DNA of 64,000 nt. Source: an uncultured Spirochaetia bacterium. GTDB taxonomy: Bacteria > Spirochaetota > Spirochaetia > SZUA-6 > Bin103. Below the pieces are notes generated by a model. The model had not been told where the DNA came from. It was given only the letters and a program-made list of their open reading frames with translations, and did not search any database. Below, in pieces: positions 17,417 to 25,359 of this stretch (the first letter of the stretch is position 1; every line of letters starts with the position of its first letter). The stretch is from assembly GCA_958296075.1 (NCBI GenBank), contig CATQHW010000002.1:1178001-1242000 (forward strand), read 5' to 3'. Made by a program: the position numbers and the translations under genes.

Positions 17417-17738
17417 GTCAGCAGGCCAGTCCGTACAGTCTCGCGCAGCCGCGCAGCCGCACGCGGATCACCAGTGCGCGGCCGACCTGCGGTTGCCGGC
17501 GGGCGGTGCCGATGATCCGCGACAGGTCGCGCCGGCCGGCCCAGCTCACCACGTGATCGAGCGAGTCGCCGGTAACCGGGTCGCAATCGGCAAAGCCGTA
17601 CCCCGGCACCGGGTCGCCGCTCTGGCAGTCGACCAGCTCCACGGCGATCGAGCCGGCCGAGGCGTCCGCGTTCAGGCTCAGCTCCGGGCGGGCAAAGGCG
17701 ATCAGCGACGTGGTCAGCGTCCCTTCGGCTCCGTCCGC
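17417..17738 (-). repeat. Right copy of the direct repeat bracketing the NACHT island
   Basis: The 3' end of the intact hydrolase gene, repeated at 11263-11551. This copy keeps the 33 bp missing from the other. Same orientation, about 5.9 kb apart, so homologous recombination between the copies would delete the NACHT gene, the IS and the DUF4143 fragment together. Confidence 0.85.
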
Positions 17739-18959
17739 GGCGGCCAGCGCCGCCCAACGGTCGCGCCGCAGCATCGCCAGGCCGAACGCCGAACGGGTCA
17801 CGCGCGCGCCGTCGGTGGTCGGCTCGCCCCAGAGGTGGCCGGCGTTCTTGCCGTAGTAGAAGATGAACACGTCGTCGCCCACGACCTGCGGATTGAAGGG
17901 GATGATGCAGCCGTCGTCCCAGGCCGGCGGCTCGATGGGGCGGATGAAGGGCTCACGGTCGACCCGGGTCCAGCGCCGTGCGTCGCGGGAGTAGACGAGC
18001 TGCGGCACCACCGACATCACGCCGCGGTCCTGTCGCATCACGGCGGAGGCGCCGAGCAGCCCCACGAAGGCGCCGTCGGAGGCGGTGACCGTGGCGAGTT
18101 GGTCGAACTGCGTGCCCGGCGGGTCGTCCGCGTCCGGCGCCAGCACGCATTCCGGAAACGTCCAGTCGTCGAAGTCGGTCGAGAAGCTGGCGCCGATCAC
18201 CCGGTGCTTGGGCATGATGCGCGGCCGCTGCCACAGCACCCACCGGTGGGTGTGCGGATCGTAGCCGTGCAGGATCGTGTTGTCGGTGATCAGCGCCCCC
18301 GACCCGGCCCAACCGTCCCGCTGGCGCCACGTCAGCCCGTCGGCCGAGTAGGCGACGTACACGCCGCACGCCAGATTCCGGCCGCAGGTGCGGTACCACT
18401 CGTCTTCTCCATCCGGCCCGGTCCAGGTCAGCTCGCCGGGCCGTCGCGGATGGCGGTCCAGCCCGATCGCCTTGTAGCGTCGCGCCGGGTCGGGATCGCG
18501 CGGGTCCTTGGCAACGCTCCACAGCACCGCGGCCGACTCGCCGACTCCCTCCAGCCGCAGCAGGTTGTTGGCGGTCGAGCCGGCGAACTCGGTGAGGCCC
18601 AGGTTCGGCCGCTCCCAGGTCAGGCCGTCCCGGCTCTCCGCATAGGCCCAGCGCCGCTTGGCGCCGGCCGGCGCGTCCGGCAGCGCAGGATCGTAGGCGG
18701 GATACCAGCACTTGAAGCGGGATTCCTCGGCGTCCCACCGGATGCAGTTGCGGCCGATCAGCCCCAAGCCCTCCCACGGCGCCTCGGGCGCAAGCACCGG
18801 TCCGCCGACGGCGTGCTCGACGGTGCCGGTCGCGCGGCGCAGTCCGTCCAGCCGGCCGACGTGCAGGTCGTCCAGGAACAGATAGGTGCGCGGCGGATAG
18901 ATGCCGGTGTCGTGCGGCAAAGAAGGAGGCAACGGAGCAGGCGAGGACGTCGAGCTCAT
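17418..18959 (-). CDS. GH43/GH32-like five-bladed beta-propeller hydrolase
   Basis: A 513-aa protein related to the glycosyl hydrolase 43/32 propeller superfamily. Repeated blade-like segments include YLFLDDLHVGRLDGLRRA (about 26-43), RFKCWYPAYDP, AYSADGLTWRQRDGWAG, ASFSTDFDDWTFPECVL and GDDVFIFYYGKNAGHLWG. The C-terminal 95 residues (ELSLNADA...IRVRLRGCARLYGL) form a beta-sandwich often found at the end of these proteins. The ATG at 18959 is the first plausible start; no signal peptide, so it probably acts on imported sugars in the cytoplasm. The 3' end is duplicated at 11263-11551. Substrate unknown; assignment rests on sequence style rather than on a visible catalytic triad. Confidence 0.7.
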   Translation of the reverse strand: MSSTSSPAPLPPSLPHDTGIYPPRTYLFLDDLHVGRLDGLRRATGTVEHAVGGPVLAPEAPWEGLGLIGRNCIRWDAEESRFKCWYPAYDPALPDAPAGAKRRWAYAESRDGLTWERPNLGLTEFAGSTANNLLRLEGVGESAAVLWSVAKDPRDPDPARRYKAIGLDRHPRRPGELTWTGPDGEDEWYRTCGRNLACGVYVAYSADGLTWRQRDGWAGSGALITDNTILHGYDPHTHRWVLWQRPRIMPKHRVIGASFSTDFDDWTFPECVLAPDADDPPGTQFDQLATVTASDGAFVGLLGASAVMRQDRGVMSVVPQLVYSRDARRWTRVDREPFIRPIEPPAWDDGCIIPFNPQVVGDDVFIFYYGKNAGHLWGEPTTDGARVTRSAFGLAMLRRDRWAALAAADGAEGTLTTSLIAFARPELSLNADASAGSIAVELVDCQSGDPVPGYGFADCDPVTGDSLDHVVSWAGRRDLSRIIGTARRQPQVGRALVIRVRLRGCARLYGLAC

Positions 18960-19049
18960 TCGCGGCAGCGAGGAGCGTACCCGGTTTCCTCAGGTTTGGC
19001 GACAGCCCGGACGGGGTTGTCGGGACCGAGCGGCGGTAGCCTCGCCGGC

Positions 19050-19117
19050 GAAGCCGGCGCGATATGAAGCCGGCGCGATATAATGAACGAGGAATCCGCA
19101 CATGATAATGAACGAGG
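19050..19117 (+). repeat. Two nested short direct repeats in a 5' region
   Basis: GAAGCCGGCGCGATAT occurs in tandem at 19050-19065 and 19066-19081. ATAATGAACGAGG occurs at 19080-19092 and 19105-19117. The second pair duplicates an ATG plus purine-rich stretch just before the next gene, whose own GAGGGGG (19114-19120) lies in the second copy. A TATAAT string (19079-19084) could be a -10 box created or moved by the duplication. Confidence 0.7.
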
Positions 19118-19126
19118 GGGCCGCAA

Positions 19127-20482
19127 ATGGCGCAAGGTGACGTTCTGCGTTCGGAGAAGCGGGAGTACCGGGAGCCGGCGACCGGCGCGAGGGTGGTGCA
19201 GCTCACCGACTCCCCCTGCTACAACGTCCACCCCTACTACAATCAGGAAGGGTTCGTCGGCCGCTCCGAACGGTTCGTGTTCGCTTCCAACCGATCGGGC
19301 AAAGGTCAGATCTACGCGGTGGCAACCGCCTCCGGCGCGATCGTGCAGCTCACCGATTCCGAGGACCCGCCGGTGCTGGCCGGCGTGCAGGAGCGGGCCG
19401 GTGGCGGACACGGCTCGGCCGGCCTCACCTGCGACCCGGCGCGCGGTCGCGTCTACTACAGCCGCGGCAAACGGGTCTGCTGCCTCGATATCGAGACCCT
19501 GCGCGAAGAGGTCGTGGCCGAGTCGCCGCCGGGCTGCGGACCGCTGGGCGGTCCCGACCTGTCGAGCTGCGGGCGGTACCTGGTGCTGGGCTGCCGGCCC
19601 GAGCACGCGCCGACGTGGCCTTGGCGGGAAGAGAACCGCTACCGCCACGGCAGCGAGACGCTGGTGGTGCTGTGCGACCTTGAGGAGCGGCGGCAAGCGG
19701 TGGTCTACCACGGCCCGAGCGCGGAGAACCGCGCCGCGGCCGACAGCCACCTGTTCATCTGCCGCGGCGACCCCTCCTACCTGTTCTTCGGCAGCTACAC
19801 CCGCACGCAGCCCACCGGCCTGAAGACCATGTGGTTCATGCGGGTCGACCTGGAACGCATGGTGCCGCTGCAGGACCCGCTGCCGATCTTCGACCAGCAG
19901 CCGTTCGAGATGGTCAACCACTACTACCCGGCGCCCGACAACCACGTCGAGTCGCTGCTGTTCACGCTCACCGACCGCGACCGAGACGGTGTCCCGGTAA
20001 GCCCGGTGCGGCGCGTGGAGATGATCGACATCGACCTGATCAACCGCGTGGAGCGCCGCCGGGTCTTCCCGGGCCGCGAGCCGATACACTGCAAGTGCAA
20101 CTCCAAGGCGGATATGTGGGTGGGAGACGCCGCCGATCCCGGACCGTACTGGTTCGAGGGGCGGGGTGACCTGGATCGCTACGCAGACGCGGGGGAGGGC
20201 AAGGCCGCCGAGCCCCCGGCGTCGTCCGCGCGCCTCGACCCGGCCGCCACCGGGCCGACCGGCTACCGCTGGCCGCAGGCGCACCGCTGGATCGGCATGT
20301 TCCGAACGCGCGGGCCGTTTGTCGAGATGCGTCCCTTGGCGCGCCACGACACGGTGTGGCGCTGCTGCCATCCGCATCCGGTGTTCTCGCCTGACGATCG
20401 CTGGGTGGCCTATGGATCCGGCGACCGCCGGCAGTCGCAGCTCTTGCTGGCCGAGGCGGTCTGGCCGCGGTGGATGGCGTGA
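19127..20482 (+). CDS. Oligogalacturonate lyase-like beta-propeller protein (PL22-like)
   Basis: A 451-aa cytoplasmic seven-bladed propeller resembling oligogalacturonate lyase (PL22) and TolB-like proteins. Recognisable are the opening block YREPATGARVVQLTDSPCYN with VHPYYNQEGF, the blade FVFASNRSGKGQIYAV, SSCGRYLVLGC, SHLFICRGDPSYLFFGSY and CHPHPVFSPDDRWVAYGS near the end; His residues in the last blades are typical of the metal and active-site positions. The ATG at 19127 has GAGGGGG six bases upstream. Family members cleave unsaturated pectin oligomers; here the substrate is inferred. It overlaps the next gene by 13 bp and heads a three-gene set. Confidence 0.7.
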   Translation: MAQGDVLRSEKREYREPATGARVVQLTDSPCYNVHPYYNQEGFVGRSERFVFASNRSGKGQIYAVATASGAIVQLTDSEDPPVLAGVQERAGGGHGSAGLTCDPARGRVYYSRGKRVCCLDIETLREEVVAESPPGCGPLGGPDLSSCGRYLVLGCRPEHAPTWPWREENRYRHGSETLVVLCDLEERRQAVVYHGPSAENRAAADSHLFICRGDPSYLFFGSYTRTQPTGLKTMWFMRVDLERMVPLQDPLPIFDQQPFEMVNHYYPAPDNHVESLLFTLTDRDRDGVPVSPVRRVEMIDIDLINRVERRRVFPGREPIHCKCNSKADMWVGDAADPGPYWFEGRGDLDRYADAGEGKAAEPPASSARLDPAATGPTGYRWPQAHRWIGMFRTRGPFVEMRPLARHDTVWRCCHPHPVFSPDDRWVAYGSGDRRQSQLLLAEAVWPRWMA

Positions 20483-21399
20483 GGCGGGAGCGGCAGCGGC
20501 TGGCCGGTGCCGGCGACGTGCGCCTTGCCAAGTTCGACCCGCTGCCGCGAGTGCTGTTCTTCGACGACTTCGACGAAGGGATCAACGGCTGGTGCGAGTT
20601 GGTCGGCAATCACGACAACGACCTCGACAACATCCGGCCGCTGGTGCGCGATCTGCGGCCGGCGCAGCTCAGCACCTGCACCTTCTTCGATATCGGCACG
20701 CACGGCAGCTTCGATGGCGTCTACTCGCTGAAGCTCGCCACGCGGCCGCGGGTGAACCACATGAACCAGCTCATCAAGCGGGTCACCTACGTCCGGCGCG
20801 GGCTGGTGCGGCTGGAGACCTGGTTCACCTACAAGGCGGAGACCGTATTCGATCCGGCGCTCACCGGCCCGAGGCAGTGGGACGGCAACTACCACCCGGT
20901 GGAGGCGATGTTCGGCGATTTCTGCTTCAGCAACGACGTCAACGACGGTCCGGACGGCAAGCGCCACCACTGCGCGCTGCGCTACGTCAACACCGATTTC
21001 GAAGGCAACTTCGTGCGCAAGTGGATGTACAAGACGTCGCTGCAGGTGACCACCAGGATGCAGCTCGCCGGCATGCCGGCGCCTACCGACTACCACACCG
21101 TGCATCCGGACGATTGGGAGGAGGTGCCGGGCGGCGCGTTCTCCCTGTGCCACAACGAGGTGCCGACCAAGATCAACTGGAACTACCTGAGCTGGACGTT
21201 CGACACGGCGGCGCGCCGCAACGTCGAGCTGCGGGTGAACGACCGCGCGCTCGATCTGCGCGAGCTGCCGGTTCCCGTCTACGACCACCCGTACTACGGC
21301 TGCGACCGGCTGCTGAACTTCTGCGTCGACGTGCGCACGCACCTGCCGGTGCGCAACTTCCTGTTCCTGGACTCGGTCCTGGTCAGCGTGGATTGGTGA
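20470..21399 (+). CDS. Uncharacterised conserved protein, beta-sandwich-like
   Basis: A 309-aa protein whose start overlaps the upstream lyase-like gene. Its core is RVLFFDDFDEGINGWCELVG (about 27-46), an opening common to carbohydrate-binding or DUF1080-like beta-sandwich proteins, followed by GSFDGVYSLKLATRP, RRGLVRLETWFTYKAE and a C-terminal FLFLDSVLVSVDW strand. I recall a domain family of unknown function with this pattern (possibly DUF6772), but I cannot confirm the number. No signal peptide or membrane helix. Context suggests a role in handling pectin-like or other acidic oligosaccharides; no function is assigned. Confidence 0.65.
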   Translation: MDGVRRERQRLAGAGDVRLAKFDPLPRVLFFDDFDEGINGWCELVGNHDNDLDNIRPLVRDLRPAQLSTCTFFDIGTHGSFDGVYSLKLATRPRVNHMNQLIKRVTYVRRGLVRLETWFTYKAETVFDPALTGPRQWDGNYHPVEAMFGDFCFSNDVNDGPDGKRHHCALRYVNTDFEGNFVRKWMYKTSLQVTTRMQLAGMPAPTDYHTVHPDDWEEVPGGAFSLCHNEVPTKINWNYLSWTFDTAARRNVELRVNDRALDLRELPVPVYDHPYYGCDRLLNFCVDVRTHLPVRNFLFLDSVLVSVDW

Positions 21400-21400
21400 G

Positions 21401-21736
21401 ATGCTGCGCCGCTTTCATACTGCGGTTCTGGAGAAGAACGAGACCTGCGAACACGCATTCGCCACCGAGCCGATGGAGTGCGGCTGGGCGAGCGAGGCGA
21501 CTTGGTTCCTGCGCGTCGCGGAGCTGGATGCCGGCACCATGCTCCACGGGCAGGCGCAGGTGTCGCCGGATGGTCTGGGGTGGTGTGACAAGGCCGGAGC
21601 CGCGCTGGCGGTTCCGGCGATCGGCCTCTACCAACTGGAGGTACGCCACTTCGGTGGCTGGCTGCGGCTGCGTTGCGACGTGCGCGGCGACGCACCGCGC
21701 GTCAAGCTCACGATCTACTTGGCGCTCAAGGAGTGA
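21401..21736 (+). CDS. Small conserved hypothetical protein
   Basis: 111 aa, starting one base after the upstream stop, so almost certainly co-translated with it. The sequence is beta-rich with regularly spaced aromatic and acidic residues (ATEPMECGWASEATWFLRV, YQLEVRHFGGWLRLRCDV, VKLTIYLALKE), consistent with a small jelly-roll or immunoglobulin-like fold. No signal peptide. I do not recognise the family. Its tight linkage to the beta-sandwich gene suggests a common role in the same catabolic step. Confidence 0.6.
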   Translation: MLRRFHTAVLEKNETCEHAFATEPMECGWASEATWFLRVAELDAGTMLHGQAQVSPDGLGWCDKAGAALAVPAIGLYQLEVRHFGGWLRLRCDVRGDAPRVKLTIYLALKE

Positions 21737-21787
21737 TCTATGCTCCTGCCGCGAGCGCCGCGAAAACGCCGACCCGGGTGATCCATC

Positions 21788-22891
21788 ATGCTTGAACGAA
21801 TCTACGTCGACAATTTTCGATGCCTGACCAATTTCGAGCTCGCGCTCGACGACGGGAACGTGTTCCTCGGCGCCAACGGCACGGGAAAGACCTCGGTGCT
21901 TACGTTGTTGCGCAGGATCCAGCGCCTGATCGCACGCGGAGCGAGGGTCGACGAGGTATTTCCGGCGCGCGACCGCACGTCGGGCGCGTACAGAAAGGAA
22001 CAGCGGTTCGAAATCCGTACCTGCCTGGAAGGCCAGACCTATGATTACGGTTTGACGGTAGAGCACGATTTGGCACGTGACAGGATGAGGATCGCCGAGG
22101 AGACGCTCGCGCACGACGGCCGACCGATCTTCGAGTTCCGGGCTGGTCAAGCTCAACTGTACCACGACGACTATAAGTCGGGTCCTGCATATCCTTTCGA
22201 TTGGACCCTTTCCGGCATCGGAGCCTTGTATGCGCGCCACGACAACCGCAAGCTCACGCGATTCAAGAAGGATATCCAGAACTACATCATCGTCCAACCG
22301 TGTCCGCCTCTCTTCAAACCGGAGACCAGCTCCGAAGACGAATATCTCGAGCCGCTGATGGATAACTTCGTCGGCTGGTATCGTCATTTTTCGTTGGAGA
22401 ACATGGGTGCCATAGGAACGCTCTTCGATGCGCTTCGAGAATCGATGCCGGCCTTCGACTCGGTCCGATTGAAGGAGTCCGGTGAGGACTCGCGCGCTCT
22501 CAAAGCCGTATTCCGCAGTCCATCCAAGAGTACGATCGACTATGGTTTCGACCAGCTTTCCGACGGCCAACGAGCCTTGATCGCGCTGTACAGCCTGATA
22601 CTGCTTACGGACGATCGGCGGGTCTCCCTGTTCATCGACGAGCCGGATAACTACCTTTCGCTGAGGGAGATTCAGCCCTGGCTGGCGCAGGCCATCGAGC
22701 GTTGCGGCACGTCGCTGGAACAGGTGATCGTGGTCTCCCATCATCCGGTGGTCCTCGACTACATGGCAGGCGCCCGCGGCCGGTGGTTCTATCGCGACAG
22801 CGATGGTCCGGTACGCGTGAGCCAGGAGCCGAGGGCGACGGTCGACGGACTGTCGGTTTCACAGACGATCGCCCGCGGATGGGATCGATGA
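21788..22891 (+). CDS. AAA-family ATPase (RecF/OLD-like, AAA_15/21)
   Basis: A 367-aa SMC-like ATPase with the ABC-type head split by a central insertion. MLERIYVDNFRCLTNFEL is the RecF-like opening, GANGTGKTSV (31-40) is Walker A, QLSDGQRALIALYSL (about 254-268) is the signature motif, VSLFIDEPDNYLSL (about 278-291) is Walker B with the following D-loop, and VIVVSHHPVVLDYM (about 315-328) holds the switch His. Such ATPases are typically paired with a nuclease or TOPRIM-like partner in predicted defence or repair modules. Here the partner gene begins in an ATGA overlap but is internally deleted (22888-23092). Without it, function is uncertain. Confidence 0.85.
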   Translation: MLERIYVDNFRCLTNFELALDDGNVFLGANGTGKTSVLTLLRRIQRLIARGARVDEVFPARDRTSGAYRKEQRFEIRTCLEGQTYDYGLTVEHDLARDRMRIAEETLAHDGRPIFEFRAGQAQLYHDDYKSGPAYPFDWTLSGIGALYARHDNRKLTRFKKDIQNYIIVQPCPPLFKPETSSEDEYLEPLMDNFVGWYRHFSLENMGAIGTLFDALRESMPAFDSVRLKESGEDSRALKAVFRSPSKSTIDYGFDQLSDGQRALIALYSLILLTDDRRVSLFIDEPDNYLSLREIQPWLAQAIERCGTSLEQVIVVSHHPVVLDYMAGARGRWFYRDSDGPVRVSQEPRATVDGLSVSQTIARGWDR

Positions 22892-23092
22892 GCGCGAGCA
22901 TAATATTGCTGTGTGAGGATTTACAGACGGATAGGGGCCTGTCACCCACTCGCAGAAAAGCTGTATCGAATGTGCCATGAAAGACAACGGCTCGATCCTT
23001 CGGCTCCGCAGTCACTGAGAGAGGCGTGTGGGGAGTACCCGAAGCTCAGCGGTGTGCTCCGTGGACCCCCGGCCCGCTATCGCTCCGGCTGA
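22888..23092 (+). pseudogene. Internally deleted partner gene of the AAA ATPase
   Basis: Starts in the ATGA overlap with the ATPase: MSASIILLCEDLQTD is a clear N-terminus with an acidic CED motif (TOPRIM or DUF4276-like in style). After about 15 residues the frame degenerates and stops at 22980. In a different frame, from about 22940, a coherent C-terminus appears: CHPLAEKLYRMCHERQRLD, then PSAPQSLREACGEYPKLSGV, ending with TGA at 23090-23092. I read this as one gene whose middle was deleted with loss of frame. The last bases overlap the end of the convergent kinase gene. Confidence 0.65.
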
Positions 23093-24483
23093 TAGATGGC
23101 GGGCGTGACGCTGGCCCGTACCACGTCGCGGATCGAACGGCCGGCCGGCAGGGCGCCGGTGGCGCGCGCCTGGACCAGCAGGTTGCCGATCGCGGTCGCC
23201 TCGGCGGGTCCGGCCACGACGGTGCAGCCGCACGCTTCGGCGGTGAGACGGCAGAGCAGGGCGTTGCGCGCGCCGCCGCCGACGATGTGCAGGACCGGCA
23301 GGCGCTCGCCGACCAGTGCCTCCAGCGTGCGCAGCTTCCGCCGGTACGCCTGCGCCAGGCTCTCCAGAATCAGACGCACCGTCTCGCCGCGGGTGCGGGG
23401 CGCCGGCAGCCCGCGGTTCCGGCAATGGCGGCGGATGCGGTCCGGCATGTCATCGGATCGCTGCGCGAACGCCGGGTCGTCGAAGTCGACGACCGGCTGC
23501 GCGGACCGGGCGGCCTCCGCCTGCCGCGTCAACTCGTCATAGCCGGCGGGGCTTCCTGCGTCGCGCCACGCCCGTTCGCACTCCTGGAGCACCCACAGGC
23601 CGGTCAGGTTCTTGAGGAAACGGACGGTGCCGTCGATGCCGGCCTCGTTGGTGAAGTTCGCCTGGAAGGCGGCATCGGAGAGCAGCGGCGCAGTCCGCTC
23701 GACGCCCAGCAACGACCACGTGCCGGAGCTGACGTAGGCCCACGGCGGACCACCGCCGGCATCCGCCGGCACGGCGGCGACCGCGCTTGCGGTGTCGTGC
23801 GAGCAGCCGGCCACCACGGCTACCCCCTCGGCGGTGCGTCCGATCGGCGTGCTCGGCGGCACGATTGGCGGCCACGTTCGCGGGGCGAGTTCCAGGCGCC
23901 GGATCAGATCGAATGCCCAATCGCCGCTGCGCACGTCCACGAGCTGGCTGGTGCTGGCGAGCGTCAGTTCGGCCACCGCTTGGCCGCCGAAGCGATAGTG
24001 GAAATAGTCGGCGATCATCAGCCGCGTAGCGGTTCGGGCGGTCATGTCCGGTTCCAGGATGCGGTCGGCCAGCGCCTGATAGAGGGTGTTGACCTCCATG
24101 AACTGGACGCCGGTGGCGGCGTACAGTTCGCTCCGCGGGACCTCCGCCAGCGCCTGCGTCATCATCCCGGCGGTGCGCGGGTCCCGGTAGCAGTACGGGG
24201 CGCGCACGGGAACGCCGTCGCGGTCGAGCGGCACGTAATCGACCCCCCAGGAGTCGACCGACAGGCTGGCCAGCGCCGGCGCCGCGCGGCGCGCTCGCTC
24301 GTAACCGGTGCGCAGCTCGTCCCAGAGCGCCTCCAGGTCCCAGGTCAACCGCTCGCCCCGCTCGCGGACCGGCGTGGCAAAGCGGTGCACCTCGTCGACG
24401 CGCAGGCGGCCGCCGGCGAGCGTACCGAGCATGGCGCGGCCGCTGCCGGCGCCCAGGTCGAAGGCCAGATGGGTGCTTGCCAT
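23077..24483 (-). CDS. rhaB: Rhamnulokinase-like FGGY sugar kinase
   Basis: A 468-aa FGGY-family kinase most like L-rhamnulokinase, which phosphorylates L-rhamnulose in the cytoplasm. The ATG at 24483 is chosen because it starts the conserved phosphate-binding strand LAFDLGAGSGRAMLG; the frame extends upstream without family similarity. SVDSWGVDYVPLD (about 74-86) carries the catalytic-type Asp, FMEVNTLYQ is characteristic of RhaB, YVSSGTWSLLGVE is the second phosphate loop and HIVGGGARNALLCRLTAEA is the adenosine site. It is divergent from an SDR gene 45 bp away, probably sharing a control region. Related fuculokinases are possible; symbol by family only. Confidence 0.82.
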   Translation of the reverse strand: MASTHLAFDLGAGSGRAMLGTLAGGRLRVDEVHRFATPVRERGERLTWDLEALWDELRTGYERARRAAPALASLSVDSWGVDYVPLDRDGVPVRAPYCYRDPRTAGMMTQALAEVPRSELYAATGVQFMEVNTLYQALADRILEPDMTARTATRLMIADYFHYRFGGQAVAELTLASTSQLVDVRSGDWAFDLIRRLELAPRTWPPIVPPSTPIGRTAEGVAVVAGCSHDTASAVAAVPADAGGGPPWAYVSSGTWSLLGVERTAPLLSDAAFQANFTNEAGIDGTVRFLKNLTGLWVLQECERAWRDAGSPAGYDELTRQAEAARSAQPVVDFDDPAFAQRSDDMPDRIRRHCRNRGLPAPRTRGETVRLILESLAQAYRRKLRTLEALVGERLPVLHIVGGGARNALLCRLTAEACGCTVVAGPAEATAIGNLLVQARATGALPAGRSIRDVVRASVTPAIYQPER

Positions 24484-24528
24484 TGGAGCCGCTCGGATTC
24501 GAGGGTACCGTGAAGGCGGGGTTCTGAC

Positions 24529-25314
24529 ATGGCGCACGACAGCGGCAGGCGTCGCGCCGCGGCGGTCACCGGCGGCGCGGCCGGCATCGGCTTGGCGGCC
24601 TGCCGGGAGTTCCTGGACCGCGGGCTTGCGGTGGCGATCGTGGACCGCGACGCGGAGGCGGCTCGGAAGGCGGCGGACGGGCTGCGGGAGGCGGCGGCGC
24701 GCGGCGGCTCGGGGAAGGTGATCGCGGCGTCCGCCGACGTGCGCGACACGGCCGCGGTCGACGCCGCCATCGACGCCGTCACCGGCGAGCTGGGCGGGCT
24801 GGACGTGCTGGTCAACTGCGCCGGCATCACCGATCGCGCGCCGGCGGCGGAGATGGCCGACGCGTCATGGTCCCGCATGCTGGATGTCCACCTGACCGGG
24901 ACCTTCCGGTGCTGCCGGGCGGCGTTCCCGGCGCTCTGCGACTCCGACACGGCGGCGATCGTCAACGTCTCATCGGTGGCCGCCCGCCTGGGCTTCCCGC
25001 TGCGCGTCTCTTACTGCGCGGCCAAGAGCGGCATCGAGGGGTTGACCCGCTCGCTCGCGGTGGAGTGGGCCGCGCGCGGCATCCGCGTCAACGCGGTGGC
25101 GCCGACCTGGGTGCGCACCGCGATCCTGGAAGATGCGGTGGCCGCGGGCGTGCTCGACGAGGCGAAGATCGACGCCATCACGCCGTTCGGCGGCGTGGTC
25201 GAGCCGTTCGAGGTGGCCAAGGCGATCGCGTTCCTGGCCTCGCCCGATGCCCGCATGATCACGGGTCAGTCGCTGCCGATCGACGGCGGCCTGACGATCA
25301 ACCCCAACGTCTGA
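24529..25314 (+). CDS. SDR-family NAD(P)-dependent oxidoreductase
   Basis: A 261-aa classical short-chain dehydrogenase. AAAVTGGAAGIGLAACREF (about 10-28) is the Rossmann TGxxxGxG motif, VLVNCAGITDR holds the NxAG motif, VNVSSVAARLGFPLRVSYCA with the following AK supplies the catalytic Ser-Tyr-x3-Lys, and the end TGQSLPIDGGLTINP is typical of FabG-like sugar or polyol dehydrogenases. IVDRDAEAA after the second strand suggests preference for NAD. Divergent from the rhamnulokinase-like gene, so oxidation of a deoxy sugar such as L-fucose or L-rhamnose is a reasonable guess. The sialidase-like gene starts 45 bp downstream. Confidence 0.9.
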   Translation: MAHDSGRRRAAAVTGGAAGIGLAACREFLDRGLAVAIVDRDAEAARKAADGLREAAARGGSGKVIAASADVRDTAAVDAAIDAVTGELGGLDVLVNCAGITDRAPAAEMADASWSRMLDVHLTGTFRCCRAAFPALCDSDTAAIVNVSSVAARLGFPLRVSYCAAKSGIEGLTRSLAVEWAARGIRVNAVAPTWVRTAILEDAVAAGVLDEAKIDAITPFGGVVEPFEVAKAIAFLASPDARMITGQSLPIDGGLTINPNV

Positions 25315-25359
25315 GCGCAGTCTGGCGACAAGCCGGGCCCGGTCGCGTACGGTGGAGCT

